Assembly: GCF_018122655.1 (NCBI RefSeq) | Contig: NZ_JAGRQC010000002.1 | Coordinates: 186,001-250,000, forward strand | Direction of reading: 5' to 3' | DNA: 64,000 nt | Source: Stakelama marina | GTDB lineage: Bacteria; Pseudomonadota; Alphaproteobacteria; Sphingomonadales; Sphingomonadaceae | Part shown: positions 38,555 through 47,922 of the stretch, one piece after another | How positions within the stretch are numbered: position 1 is the stretch's first letter | How the letters are laid out: the number at the start of each line of letters is the position of its first letter | Translations under genes and position numbers: made by a program | The notes under the pieces: generated by a model | The model's database searches: none | What the model saw: only the letters and a program-made list of their open reading frames with translations | Told to the model about the DNA's origin: nothing

Positions 38555-39697
38555 TCAGGCTCCTGCACGAACGTAATTGTGGGGGACGAAGGGCATCGCG
38601 ACGACCTCCGCCTGGTGGATCTTGCCGCGCTGCGACAGATGGATGACGGTGCCGGGCGTGGCGTTCGCCCAGGGCACATATGCCATGGCGATCGGCTTGC
38701 CGAGCGTCGGTGCGAAACCGCCCGAGGTAACACGGCCGACCATCGTGCCGTCGGCCTCGACGACATCGGCGCCTTCGCGCACCGGCTGGCGACCATCGAC
38801 GATCAGCCCGACGCGCTTCTGGATCGCGCCGTCCTCGCGCTCCGTCAGAATGCGCTCGGCGCCGGGAAAGCCGCCCTCCTCGCGCCGGCGCTTCGACAAC
38901 GCAAAGCCCAGATCGGCCGCGATCGGCGTCGTGTCGGGATCGAGGTCATGGCCATAGAGCGGCAATCCCGCCTCGAGCCGCAGCGAATCGCGCGCGCCGA
39001 GGCCGATCGGCTTGACCTCGGGCTCTGCGCAGATCGCATCGGCAAACGCCTCGACCGCGTCCGCCGGCAACGAAATCTCGAACCCGTCCTCGCCGGTATA
39101 GCCCGAGCGGCTGATCCACAGCGCATGACCCTGCCAGTCGAAAGCAGCGCCGCGCATGAAGACCAGCTCGGCAACACCCGTCACGAGCCGGTTCAGCGCA
39201 TCGACCGCCTTCGGCCCCTGGAGCGCCAACAGCGCACGGTCCTCCATATGGTTGATCGTGATCGCATCGGGCAGATGCTCGCGCAGATGGCCGATATCCT
39301 CGAACTTCACCGCGCCGTTGACGACGATGTAGAATCCTTCGCTGCCGAACGGGTTCTCCGCCGGAAGCCGTGCCGCCATCAGGTCGTCAAGAATTCCGCC
39401 ATTGTCGGCGAGCAGCAGCGAATAACGCATCCGGCCTTCGCGCAATATTTTGAAGTCACCTGGCATCAGCGCCTCGATCGCGGTATCGACATCGGCCCCG
39501 CTGACGACGAGCTGGCCCATATGGCTGACATCGAACAGCCCCGCCGATTCGCGCGTCCAGTTATGCTCGGCCATCACGCCTTCGTACTGAACGGGCATGT
39601 GATACCCGGCGAACGGCACCATCCGGCCACCGCGCGCGCGGTGCCATCCGTCGAGCGGCAGCGTTTTCAGCGTCTCGGTATCGTCGTTCGATTCCAC
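38555..39697 (-). CDS. gcvT: Glycine cleavage system T protein (aminomethyltransferase)
   Basis: A 380-residue folate-dependent enzyme that releases ammonia and makes methylene-THF from the GcvH-bound aminomethyl group. Family marks: LPLDGWHRARGGRMVPFAGY, SAGLFDVSHMGQL, SRSGYTGEDGFE and LRLEAGLPLYGHDLD. The start is GTG at 39697 with AAAGG six bases upstream. It is the first gene of the operon and lies directly behind the glycine riboswitch. Confidence 0.97.
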   Translation of the reverse strand: MESNDDTETLKTLPLDGWHRARGGRMVPFAGYHMPVQYEGVMAEHNWTRESAGLFDVSHMGQLVVSGADVDTAIEALMPGDFKILREGRMRYSLLLADNGGILDDLMAARLPAENPFGSEGFYIVVNGAVKFEDIGHLREHLPDAITINHMEDRALLALQGPKAVDALNRLVTGVAELVFMRGAAFDWQGHALWISRSGYTGEDGFEISLPADAVEAFADAICAEPEVKPIGLGARDSLRLEAGLPLYGHDLDPDTTPIAADLGFALSKRRREEGGFPGAERILTEREDGAIQKRVGLIVDGRQPVREGADVVEADGTMVGRVTSGGFAPTLGKPIAMAYVPWANATPGTVIHLSQRGKIHQAEVVAMPFVPHNYVRAGA

Positions 39698-39759
39698 GTC
39701 AGGCCTTTCCAGAGAGATCACGCGACAAAGCAAACGCCGAACTGCGCCGCTGCCTTGTC

Positions 39760-39955
39760 ACCCCCTCTGTCATCGACCTGAGAGTTTCACGGGGCCGGCC
39801 ATGACCGCCCGTTTACCCCTTCGGTGGGACGGGGCGGCTGCCCTGCCCGCTTTCCAGAGTGTCACAGCTCGCGCGGTCCCATAAGCCTGAGAGATTCCGG
39901 GGCGGTTGCTCCTTCGGCGGTCCGGAACGCAAATTCCGATACACTCTCCCGCGCG
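39760..39955 (-). promoter_or_regulatory. Tandem glycine riboswitch in front of gcvT
   Basis: Two similar aptamers lie in a row on the minus strand: the first at about 39955-39850, the second at about 39845-39760. Each has the glycine aptamer core, with CCGAAGG in one loop (near 39911-39918 and 39817-39824) and CTCTCAGG (39893-39886 and 39784-39777). A GAGAGTGT segment opens the first aptamer and pairs with ACACTC before the linker. The expression platform would lie in the 60 bases to gcvT. In known cases, glycine binding turns gcv expression on. Confidence 0.93.
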
Positions 39956-40041
39956 CGCCTATGCCGGTTGCCCGTCATCGACACGCGCAGCCTTGAACAA
40001 GCCGCGCGCCCGAGTCAATCGGCCTTGCGTACCGACGCGCC

Positions 40042-40689
40042 TCAGCGCGTCAGATTATATTTCAGCTGGTCGCTCGTAAGCTGGAAACCGACGAGCGTCT
40101 CGAACGTCGCGGCAGCCACCGCCTGGCGTACCGCCGGATCGCTGAGCGGATCGATCGCGGCGCTCTGTTCGCCCGCCTTGCGCTTCTTGGTGATGCGGTC
40201 GCGAACATCCTCGGGCAGCGTGGCCGCGGCATGGTTGATGACGCTCGTTCCCTGCGCGGAAACCTGCGCACGCGCCTGACCGGCGTCGAAATGCACCGTC
40301 GCCTGCTTGATGCGTTTCGCGATGACGGCCGTCCCGCCGCGGACCACGGTGATGAAATAGGGAAGCGTCACGTCGCGTGCCGCGCTGGTGTCGTTGCGCC
40401 GCGCCTCGATATCGAAATTGACCGTCGTGACGACATCGGTGCCGTTATCGCCGCAATCGGAACGGACATTGGTCACGGTCGCGACGACATCGATGGCGTT
40501 CGCGGTGCGCGCATCGGCCGGATTGAACAACGTTATGTCGCCCGTTCCTGCCGGCACCGCCACGGTCGGGCAGGTCGTGCGCACGGCGGTGATGCCGCCC
40601 GTCGGATCGATTTCTCCGCTCCGCTTGCAGCCAGCGAGTAGCGGGAGGGTCGCCAGGGCGACGACGATTCCGGTCTTGCGCAAATTCAC
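40042..40689 (-). CDS. Lipoprotein of unknown function
   Basis: The protein begins [21 protein letters not shown], a lipoprotein signal with lipobox LAGC. The mature part (about 195 residues) holds [18 protein letters not shown] and [22 protein letters not shown], which suggests an immunoglobulin-like beta sandwich, and ends [16 protein letters not shown] do not recognise a named family. The start is uncertain: GTG at 40689, TTG at 40695 and GTG at 40701 are all in frame, with AAGG close by. It lies between the gcv riboswitch and ispH, divergent from ispH. Confidence 0.75.
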   Translation of the reverse strand: MNLRKTGIVVALATLPLLAGCKRSGEIDPTGGITAVRTTCPTVAVPAGTGDITLFNPADARTANAIDVVATVTNVRSDCGDNGTDVVTTVNFDIEARRNDTSAARDVTLPYFITVVRGGTAVIAKRIKQATVHFDAGQARAQVSAQGTSVINHAAATLPEDVRDRITKKRKAGEQSAAIDPLSDPAVRQAVAAATFETLVGFQLTSDQLKYNLTR

Positions 40690-40807
40690 GGTCAAACACA
40701 CCTTTCAAAACGAACGGGCCGCGCTGGGAAAGCACCGGCCCGGGGCGGCGCGCACCATAGGAACCGGCTTTGCCCCACGCAAGCAATCGCGTACAGGCAT
40801 CCACGAC

Positions 40808-41758
40808 ATGACCGACCAGAAACCCGTTATCGAACTCCTTATCGCCGCGCCGCGCGGATTCTGCGCCGGCGTGGACCGCGCGATCCGCATCGTCGAGGTC
40901 GCGCTCGAACGCTATGGCGCGCCAGTCTATGTCCGGCACGAGATCGTCCATAACCGGTTCGTCGTCGACTCGCTGCGCGAAAAGGGCGCGATCTTCGTCG
41001 ACGAACTGGATGAGGTCCCCGACGACGCCCCTGTGGTCTTTTCCGCGCACGGCGTACCCAAGGCGGTCCCGAACAAGGCCGCCGAGCGCGGGCTGACCTA
41101 TGTCGATGCGACCTGTCCGCTCGTGTCGAAGGTCCACCGCCAGGCCGAGCGTCTGGTGGGTGGCGGCTATCACATTTTCTTCATCGGCCATTCGGGCCAC
41201 CCCGAGGTGATCGGCACCTTCGGGCAGGTGCCGCAAGGCAACATGACGCTGATCGAGACGGTCGAAGATGCCGAAAAGGTTGCCCCCGCCGATCCGGACA
41301 ATGTCGCCTTCCTGACCCAGACGACGCTTTCGGTGGACGATACCGCGGCGACCGTTGCAGTCCTCAAGCGCCGCTTTCCCAAGATCATCGCGCCCAAGGC
41401 CGACGACATCTGCTACGCCACGTCCAACCGGCAAGCGGCGGTGAAGGCGATCGCATCCTCGTGCGACTTCGTGCTCATCATCGGCGCGCCCAATTCCTCC
41501 AATTCGCTGCGCCTTGTCGAAGTCGCCGAACGCGAAGGCAAGGATGCCAAGCTGATCCAGCGCGCCGACGATCTCGATTTCGAATGGCTGCGCGGTGTTG
41601 GTTCGCTAGGCCTTAGCGCGGGCGCATCGGCCCCGGAACTTCTCGTCCGCGAGGTTGTCGACCGGATCGCCACGCGCTTCGAGGTAATCGAACGCGAGGT
41701 CGAAACCGCGCGGGAGGACATCGCCTTCAAACTGCCGCGCGGCCTCGAAGCCGCCTGA
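40808..41758 (+). CDS. ispH: 4-hydroxy-3-methylbut-2-enyl diphosphate reductase
   Basis: A 316-residue iron-sulfur enzyme, last step of the MEP isoprenoid pathway. The three cluster cysteines are Cys19 ([12 protein letters not shown]), Cys103 ([12 protein letters not shown]) and Cys202 ([14 protein letters not shown]). The catalytic Glu lies in GHPEVIGT. The start at 40808 ([11 protein letters not shown]) matches the family, though the frame is open further upstream. thrB follows four bases after the stop, making a likely ispH-thrB-rnhA operon. Confidence 0.97.
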   Translation: MTDQKPVIELLIAAPRGFCAGVDRAIRIVEVALERYGAPVYVRHEIVHNRFVVDSLREKGAIFVDELDEVPDDAPVVFSAHGVPKAVPNKAAERGLTYVDATCPLVSKVHRQAERLVGGGYHIFFIGHSGHPEVIGTFGQVPQGNMTLIETVEDAEKVAPADPDNVAFLTQTTLSVDDTAATVAVLKRRFPKIIAPKADDICYATSNRQAAVKAIASSCDFVLIIGAPNSSNSLRLVEVAEREGKDAKLIQRADDLDFEWLRGVGSLGLSAGASAPELLVREVVDRIATRFEVIEREVETAREDIAFKLPRGLEAA

Positions 41759-41762
41759 TCGC

Positions 41763-42722
41763 ATGGCGGTTTATACGCAGGTGTCCGCCGAAGCGCTGGG
41801 CGACTTTCTGACCCGTTTCGATGTCGGCGAACTCGTGTCCTTCAAGGGGATCGCCGAGGGTGTCGAGAACAGCAACTATCTGGTCGAAACGACACGCGAC
41901 CGCTTCATCCTGACACTGTATGAAAAGCGCGTCGCGGCCGCCGACCTGCCTTTCTTCATGGCGCTGCTCGACCATCTTGCCGAGCGCGGCCAGCCGGTTC
42001 CGCCCGCAATTGCCGACCGCGAGGGTCGCGAGATCCACGAACTTTGCGGGCGTCCGGCATGCCTTATCCGGTTTCTGCCCGGCGTATCGCTGAGCGAACC
42101 GACGGCGGAGCAGGCACGCGCGGCGGGCACGGCGATGGGCAAGATGCACGCGGCGTTGACCGATTTCGACCTTGCCCGCGAGAACACGATGGGCGTCGAG
42201 CACTGGCAGCCGCTGTTCGACAAATGCGGCAAGAGCCTGAACGAGATTTCGCAGGGGCTATATGACGATCTGGGCTTTCAACTGGACGAGGTGCTGAGCG
42301 CTTGGCCAGCCGAAACCCAAATGCCTCGTTCGGTTATTCATGCGGACCTGTTTCCGGACAATGTCCTGATGCTTGGCGACGACGTAACGGGGCTGATCGA
42401 CTTCTATTTCGCCTGCACCGATTTTCGTGCCTACGACATTGCGGTGATGCACAGCGCATGGTCGTTCGACAACGAAGGTCGTCGCTTTGACCGCGAAATC
42501 GGTAATGCTCTGCTCGACGGCTATCAGAAAATCGTTCCCTTCGAGGCCGCCGAGCGGGCGGCGCTGGTCGATCTGGCGCGCGGGGCGTGCATCCGGTTTC
42601 TTCTGTCCCGCGCCTGGGACTGGCTGAACACCCCCGCTGACGCGATGGTCACGCGCAAGGACCCGATGGCCTATTGGCGGCGGCTGGAGACCTATGACGC
42701 CATGGACGGTCTGTTCGCATGA
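41763..42722 (+). CDS. thrB: Homoserine kinase, aminoglycoside-phosphotransferase-like type
   Basis: A 319-residue kinase that phosphorylates homoserine for threonine synthesis. It belongs to the APH-fold type found in alphaproteobacteria: [16 protein letters not shown] at the N-terminus, [14 protein letters not shown], and the kinase catalytic loop [13 protein letters not shown] with [10 protein letters not shown] (metal-binding Asp). It is unrelated to the GHMP-type ThrB of E. coli. Its stop overlaps the rnhA start (ATGA). Confidence 0.95.
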   Translation: MAVYTQVSAEALGDFLTRFDVGELVSFKGIAEGVENSNYLVETTRDRFILTLYEKRVAAADLPFFMALLDHLAERGQPVPPAIADREGREIHELCGRPACLIRFLPGVSLSEPTAEQARAAGTAMGKMHAALTDFDLARENTMGVEHWQPLFDKCGKSLNEISQGLYDDLGFQLDEVLSAWPAETQMPRSVIHADLFPDNVLMLGDDVTGLIDFYFACTDFRAYDIAVMHSAWSFDNEGRRFDREIGNALLDGYQKIVPFEAAERAALVDLARGACIRFLLSRAWDWLNTPADAMVTRKDPMAYWRRLETYDAMDGLFA

Positions 42723-43159
42723 CCGACCTCCCTCATGTCGAGATCGCGACCGACGGCGCGTGCAAGGGCAATCCCGGCCCCGGCGGTTGGGGCGTATTGC
42801 TGCGTTCGGGCGACACCGAAAAGGAACTGTCGGGCGGAGAGGCGAACACCACCAATAACCGCATGGAACTGACCGCGGCGATCGAAGGGCTGCGCGCGCT
42901 GAAGCGCCCGTGCCGCGTCACGCTATCGACCGACAGCCGCTACGTCATGGACGGCCTGACCAAATGGATTCACGGCTGGCGCCGCAACGGCTGGAAGACC
43001 GCGGCCAAGAAACCGGTCAAGAATGCCGAGCTATGGCAGGAACTGCTCGCCGCCGCCAAGCCGCACGAGGTCGAGTGGGTCTGGGTAAAGGGCCATGCCG
43101 GGCATCCCGACAACGAGCGCGCAGACAAGCTGGCGAGCGACGCCGCGCTCGCCAGCTAG
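42719..43159 (+). CDS. rnhA: Ribonuclease HI
   Basis: A 146-residue enzyme that cuts RNA in RNA-DNA hybrids, clearing primers and R-loops. The active-site acids are Asp12 ([11 protein letters not shown]), Glu50 ([12 protein letters not shown]), Asp72 ([11 protein letters not shown]) and Asp136 (NERADKLA). The basic handle ([17 protein letters not shown]) is present. It is coupled to thrB by an ATGA overlap. Confidence 0.97.
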   Translation: MTDLPHVEIATDGACKGNPGPGGWGVLLRSGDTEKELSGGEANTTNNRMELTAAIEGLRALKRPCRVTLSTDSRYVMDGLTKWIHGWRRNGWKTAAKKPVKNAELWQELLAAAKPHEVEWVWVKGHAGHPDNERADKLASDAALAS

Positions 43160-43165
43160 CAGGGT

Positions 43166-44227
43166 TCAGCGCTCCGGAAGGTCGGTCACTTCCGACGATA
43201 TCTTCCACTTGTCGATATCGCCTTCGCGCGCATGTTCGTCGATCGCGCGCAGTTCCTCGTCGCTGAAATCGAGGCTCTTCACCGCGTCGAGCGAGTCGTC
43301 GAGCTGTTCGACCGTCCGCGCGCCGATCAGCGCAGAGGTGACGCGCGGATCGCGCAGCACCCATGCAATCGCCATCTGGGCCAGCGTCTGGCCGCGCTTT
43401 TCGGCTATCGCGTTCAGCTTGCGCAGCCGTTCGATATTGTCGTCGCTGAGCATGCCGCGGTCGAGCGAGCCTTCTTTCGCCGCGCGCGAATCCTTCGGCA
43501 CCCCGTTCAGATATTTGTCGGTCAGCATGCCCTGCGCCAGCGCGGAAAAGGCAATGCAGCCGATGCCGAGATCGTCGAGCGTATCCAGCAGTTCGTCCTC
43601 GATCCAGCGGTTGAGCATCGAATAGCTCGGCTGATGGATCAGCACCGGCACCTTGTATTCGGCGAGGATAGCCGAGGCCTTGCGCGTCAGTTCGGGCGAA
43701 TAGCTGGAAATGCCGACATACAGCGCCTTGCCTTGCTGGTGGATGGTCGCGAGCGCGCCCATCGTTTCCTCAAGCGGCGTCTTCGGATCGACGCGGTGCG
43801 AATAGAAGATGTCGACATAGTCGAGTCCCATCCGCTTCAGGCTCTGGTCGCAGCTCGCGATCAGATATTTGCGGCTGCCGCCGATATCGCCATACGGCCC
43901 CGGCCACATGTCCCAGCCGGCCTTGGTCGAGATAATCAGCTCGTCGCGATGCGAAGCAAAATCCGACGCCATGACGCGACCGAAATTCTCCTCGGCCGAC
44001 CCGTAGGGCGGGCCGTAATTGTTCGCGAGGTCGAAATGCGTGACACCGCGGTCGAACGCGCGGCGCAGCATCGCGCGGCCGGTCTCGAACACATCCTCTC
44101 CGCCGAAATTCTGCCACAGGCCGAGCGTGATCGCCGGCAGATCAAGTCCCGACCGCCCACAGCGGCGATAGGGCATGCGGCCGTCATAGCGGTTGGAGTC
44201 TGCAACATAGGGCTGTGGAAAGGACAT
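43166..44227 (-). CDS. Aldo/keto reductase (YghZ / L-glyceraldehyde 3-phosphate reductase-like)
   Basis: A 353-residue NADPH-dependent reductase. The catalytic tetrad is visible: Asp and Tyr in THFDLANNYGPP, Lys in IISTKAGWDMWPGPYG and His in DIFYSHRVDP. The WDMWPGPYGD loop and the opening FPQPYVADSNRYDGRMPYRR match the YghZ/MgrA subgroup, which reduces L-glyceraldehyde 3-phosphate and methylglyoxal. GAGGAGA lies four bases before the ATG. It is the last gene of a three-gene minus-strand run with a FAD oxidoreductase and a hydrolase. Confidence 0.92.
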   Translation of the reverse strand: MSFPQPYVADSNRYDGRMPYRRCGRSGLDLPAITLGLWQNFGGEDVFETGRAMLRRAFDRGVTHFDLANNYGPPYGSAEENFGRVMASDFASHRDELIISTKAGWDMWPGPYGDIGGSRKYLIASCDQSLKRMGLDYVDIFYSHRVDPKTPLEETMGALATIHQQGKALYVGISSYSPELTRKASAILAEYKVPVLIHQPSYSMLNRWIEDELLDTLDDLGIGCIAFSALAQGMLTDKYLNGVPKDSRAAKEGSLDRGMLSDDNIERLRKLNAIAEKRGQTLAQMAIAWVLRDPRVTSALIGARTVEQLDDSLDAVKSLDFSDEELRAIDEHAREGDIDKWKISSEVTDLPER

Positions 44228-44256
44228 TGGTTCTCCTCGATCGATGGAAACGAACT

Positions 44257-45366
44257 CTAGCGACGAAAGCGCGAGGGCGAATAACGATCCATGTCGATCG
44301 CAGCCACCATCGCCGCGGGCTCCTGTCCCAGCAGCAGCGCCGCACCGATCTCGGCCGCCGCCGGCGCTGTCTGGATGCCGAAGCCACCCTGACCCGCGAA
44401 CCAGAAAAAGCCCGGCGTATCGGGCGCGAAGCCGTACACCGGCAGCCGGTCTGGCGCGAAGCTGCGCAGCCCCGCCCATTTGCGTTCGACCGCCTCGATC
44501 CGCCAATCGACTGCCGATTGCAGCCGCTCGATGGCGAGCGCGACATCGATTTCGTCGGGCGCTGCGTCGCATGGGTCGCTTGGGATTTCGTCGTGCGGGG
44601 ACAGCCACAAGCGCCCGCCCGGTTCGGGCTTGAAATAGAATTCGCCGCGAATGTCGCTGACCAGCGGCAGGTCGGCGGGCGCGGGCGGATCGATGCGGAG
44701 CTGGACCATCGTGCGGCGATAGGGCTGGATGCCGAGCGGCGCTGCGCCCGCCAGCCTGGCAACCGAATCGGCCCAGGCCCCGGCCGCATCGACCACCACC
44801 GCCGTTTGCAGTGTCGTGCCGTCGGCAAGCGTCAGCGACCAGCCGTCATCCTCGCGCTTCGCCGCGACAAGCCCTGCGCGGGTCCTGAGCTCGACACCGT
44901 GGCGGCGCGCGTCGGACAGATATGCCGCGTGCAGGCGCGCAACATCGATATCGGTGCAGCTCGGCCCCCACAGCGCGGCGTCCCAGCCCGCCTTCATTCC
45001 GGTCACGAAGCGGTGCGCCGAGGTCGCTTCGATGGACACGCCACTACCGGCAAAGTCCGCCTGAAAACGGTCGAGCAGCGGCTCGTCGCCCGGTCTCGCG
45101 ATCAGCAGTTCGCCGCGGCGGGTCAGGAATCCTTCTCCGCCATGGCTGGCGGGCGGATTGCGCAGAAATTCGCCCGAAGCGGTGGTGAGCGGCTGGACCC
45201 CGGGACCACCATAGGTTTCCGACCAGAAAGCCGCCGACCGCCCGGTTGCGTGATAGCCCGGCAGGTCCTCGGCCTCGAGCAGGACGACGCGCGCGCGGCC
45301 GCGAATTGCGGACGCCAGACTCGCTCCGGCCATGCCGGCGCCGACAATGGCAATATCGGTACGCAT
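44257..45366 (-). CDS. FAD-dependent oxidoreductase (glycine/D-amino-acid oxidase DAO family)
   Basis: A 369-residue DAO-family enzyme. The N-terminal dinucleotide fold reads IAIVGAGMAGASLASAI with VVLLEAE; GYHATGRSAAFWSETYGG follows; VVVDAAGAWADSVARLAG and FFWFAGQGGFGIQTAPAAAE are the FAD-binding C-terminal marks. It may oxidise a D-amino acid, glycine derivative or other secondary amine. Its start overlaps the last base of the upstream hydrolase's stop (TGATG), so these two are co-translated. Confidence 0.88.
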   Translation of the reverse strand: MRTDIAIVGAGMAGASLASAIRGRARVVLLEAEDLPGYHATGRSAAFWSETYGGPGVQPLTTASGEFLRNPPASHGGEGFLTRRGELLIARPGDEPLLDRFQADFAGSGVSIEATSAHRFVTGMKAGWDAALWGPSCTDIDVARLHAAYLSDARRHGVELRTRAGLVAAKREDDGWSLTLADGTTLQTAVVVDAAGAWADSVARLAGAAPLGIQPYRRTMVQLRIDPPAPADLPLVSDIRGEFYFKPEPGGRLWLSPHDEIPSDPCDAAPDEIDVALAIERLQSAVDWRIEAVERKWAGLRSFAPDRLPVYGFAPDTPGFFWFAGQGGFGIQTAPAAAEIGAALLLGQEPAAMVAAIDMDRYSPSRFRR

Positions 45367-46322
45367 CAGAGCGGCGGTGCCCGTTCCGTCAGAAATGCAT
45401 CGATCGCGGCGATGGCGCGGTCGCGAACCGGATCGACCTCGCGCAGGATCTCATGCGCCGATTCGTCGCCGAATCGCACGGTCCGGGCATTGGGCAATTT
45501 GCCGACGATCGCAGCGGCAGCCTTCGGATCGACCAGTCGGTCGGCATCGGCGATCACCGCGAGCAGCGGCACCTTCATCAACGGCAGCGCGGGATTTTCG
45601 CGCAAGCCCCGTGTCGACCGGAACGCCTCGATCAACCAGCGCCAGCTCGGCGGACCGAGCAGGAGCTCGGGCTTTTCGGTCTGCCAGTAAATTTCGTCGA
45701 GATAGCGTTCATGGTCATGCGTCAAAAGCGCTTCGCGGGTAGCCGTGGTGTGCGGCTTTTCGTTCGCCTTCCACGCGAGCCGCGTCGGCTTTCCGATGCT
45801 TCCCATCAGCCGCGCAAGCCATTCGCCGAACCCCGCGTTGATCGGCGCCTTCAGCCCCAGCATCGGCGCGATCAGGACCGCTGCGTCGGGTGAAATCGCG
45901 CCCTCGACCAGACCGCGCAGGATCAGGTGCCCGCCCATCGAATGGCCCATCACCACCTTCGGGCCCGTCGCCGATTCGGCCCAGTCGCGCCAAAAGGCGC
46001 GCAGGTCGCCGATATAATCGGCGAAATCCTCGATATCGCCGCAATGCGGATTGTCGGTGATTCGACCCGATCCGCCCTGCCCGCGCCAATCGAACCAGGT
46101 CAGCGACCAGCCCTGGGCGTGCCAATGGTGAAATGTTTCGAAATATTTTTCGACGATATCGCCGCGCCCGCCCTGGAAGAGAATGCTTCCGCGCTGCGCG
46201 CCCGCTTCGGCAGGCCAGTCGAATCGCCGCAGCGGCCAGCCATCGGGCGCGCGCCATTCGCTGATCCGAGCACCGGAGGGAATCGTTCGGCGAAGGGAGG
46301 AAGGCGTAGTCATCGGCGTCAT
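45366..46322 (-). CDS. Alpha/beta hydrolase, lysophospholipase-like
   Basis: About 318 residues with an alpha/beta hydrolase fold: LFQGGRGDIVEKYFETFHHW, WFDWRGQGGSGRI, the nucleophile elbow VVMGHSMGGHLILR, LAVIADADRLVDPK with the acid, and DESAHEILRE with the His. This matches the PldB-like lysophospholipase/monoglyceride lipase group. Start is uncertain: ATGs at 46343, 46322 and 46313 are in frame and none has a good ribosome site. It is divergent from the pilus gene cpaA. Confidence 0.87.
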   Translation of the reverse strand: MTPMTTPSSLRRTIPSGARISEWRAPDGWPLRRFDWPAEAGAQRGSILFQGGRGDIVEKYFETFHHWHAQGWSLTWFDWRGQGGSGRITDNPHCGDIEDFADYIGDLRAFWRDWAESATGPKVVMGHSMGGHLILRGLVEGAISPDAAVLIAPMLGLKAPINAGFGEWLARLMGSIGKPTRLAWKANEKPHTTATREALLTHDHERYLDEIYWQTEKPELLLGPPSWRWLIEAFRSTRGLRENPALPLMKVPLLAVIADADRLVDPKAAAAIVGKLPNARTVRFGDESAHEILREVDPVRDRAIAAIDAFLTERAPPL

Positions 46323-46364
46323 GGTTACGTTTTGGAAAGCCATCGCGTCTAGGGATTTGGTGCG

Positions 46365-46838
46365 ATGGTGGGGGAATATCTCTTTGCAGCGACGCTCGGC
46401 GCGCTCGTGCTCCTGCTGGTTTCGGCCGGCATCGAGGACGCACGCACGCGCGAAATCGCCAATTGGAAGAACCTGGCCATTGCGGTGCTCGCGCCGGCCT
46501 GGTGGGTTGCGAACGGCCTCGATCCATGGCCCGACATGGCGCTTCAGCTCTCACTTGGCGCCGGTGTCCTGGCGCTGTTCGCCTGCGCTTTTGCGCTCGG
46601 CCAGATGGGCGGCGGCGATGTGAAGCTGCTCGCGGCGCTGGCGCTCTGGCTGCCCTTCCAGCCGCTCATATGGATGCTGGTGCTGATGTCGGTGCTCGGC
46701 GGCGTGCTGACGCTGCTGATGCTGATCGACAAATGGGTGCGCCGTTCGCGCGCCGTTCCAGAGATTCCCTACGGCGTCGCGATCGCGATCGCGACGCTGC
46801 TCGTTTTTCGTGAACCGATATTTAACCAGTTCGGGTGA
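46365..46838 (+). CDS. cpaA: Prepilin peptidase of the Tad system
   Basis: A 157-residue A24-family aspartic protease with five or six membrane helices. The catalytic acids are Asp25 (AGIEDARTREIANW) and Asp85 (GGGDVKLLAAL). It is the short TadV/CpaA form without the methylase domain. It would cut leader peptides from Flp pilins and pseudopilins; no pilin gene is in the window. It opens the Tad gene run. Confidence 0.93.
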   Translation: MVGEYLFAATLGALVLLLVSAGIEDARTREIANWKNLAIAVLAPAWWVANGLDPWPDMALQLSLGAGVLALFACAFALGQMGGGDVKLLAALALWLPFQPLIWMLVLMSVLGGVLTLLMLIDKWVRRSRAVPEIPYGVAIAIATLLVFREPIFNQFG

Positions 46839-46886
46839 AATTAACGCCGGAGCAACCGGACCATTTTCCGAAAGGCCTCGTACGTC

Positions 46887-47921
46887 ATGGATGGAAAGAA
46901 GATCATCCTTCTGGTTGGCGCCCTTGTCGTGGCAGCCCTCACCGCCTTCATGGCGCGCAGCCTGATGGTCGGCACGCCCGCACCGACGGCGACCGCCGAA
47001 CAGAAGGTCCGCACCGTTCCCGGCAAGGAAGTGCTGGTGGCGACGAAGGCGCTGCCCGTCGGCACCATCCTCGATCCTTCGGCGATGAAATTTCAGCCCT
47101 GGCCCGAAGAACTCGTCACCGACGCCTATTATCTGCGCGACAAGACCGACCTGAAGTCGCTTCAGGGAACGGTCGTGCGTTTCCCCATCCCCGCCGGCCA
47201 GCCGCTCACGCAAGGCTCGCTCGTCAAGCCGGGTGACCGGGGCTTCCTGGCGGCCGCTCTGACGCCCGGCATGCGCGCGGTGACGGTACCGGTTTCGTCG
47301 CAAAGCGCGGTTGCGGGCTTCGTCTTTCCGGGCGACCGGGTCGACCTCGTCCTGACCCAGTCGGTCGAAGGCGGCGGCGACGGTCCGCCGCTCAAGGTTT
47401 CCGAAACGGTGCTGCGCAACCTGCGCGTGCTGGCCACCGACCAGCGTACATCGAACGCGGTCGATGATGAGGGCAAGCCCGTCGTCGATCCCTATTCGAC
47501 GATCACGGTCGAGGCGACGCCCAAGATCGCGGAACAGATCGCGGTTGCGCAAACGCTCGGTTCGCTTTCGCTGTCGCTGCGTCCGCTGGCGGACAGCTCG
47601 ACCGATCTCGAACAGGCGATCGCCTCTGGCAAGGTGACCGTGCCCGACGGCGACGATCCTGCCGCCGAGGACAAGATGATCGAAACCGCCGATGCGCGCC
47701 CGGTAACGGGCGGCGGTTATCAGACCGGCGCGGACGTTTCCCGGTTCCAGCGCCGCACTGTGCCCGGCAAGGCGCAGCAAAGCTCCGGTTTCAACGGGCC
47801 TGCAGCACCGTCTGCCGGTGCGCCGTTCCCGGGTTCGAATTCAGCAAATGTGACGGGACCCAGCGTCCGTGTTGCGCGAGGCAACAGCGTGACCGTGGTT
47901 CCGGTCGGGGGGAAGAACTAG
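46887..47921 (+). CDS. cpaB: Tad pilus assembly protein CpaB/RcpC
   Basis: A 344-residue periplasmic protein anchored by an N-terminal helix (KIILLVGALVVAALTAFMA). The SAF domain (about 40-105) has VLVATKALPVGTILDPSAM and VVRFPIPAGQPLTQGSL; the central domain includes VPVSSQSAVAGFVFPGDRVDLV. The C-terminal 80 residues are low-complexity. It works with the secretin at the outer membrane. One base separates its stop from cpaC. Confidence 0.95.
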   Translation: MDGKKIILLVGALVVAALTAFMARSLMVGTPAPTATAEQKVRTVPGKEVLVATKALPVGTILDPSAMKFQPWPEELVTDAYYLRDKTDLKSLQGTVVRFPIPAGQPLTQGSLVKPGDRGFLAAALTPGMRAVTVPVSSQSAVAGFVFPGDRVDLVLTQSVEGGGDGPPLKVSETVLRNLRVLATDQRTSNAVDDEGKPVVDPYSTITVEATPKIAEQIAVAQTLGSLSLSLRPLADSSTDLEQAIASGKVTVPDGDDPAAEDKMIETADARPVTGGGYQTGADVSRFQRRTVPGKAQQSSGFNGPAAPSAGAPFPGSNSANVTGPSVRVARGNSVTVVPVGGKN

Positions 47922-47922
47922 G

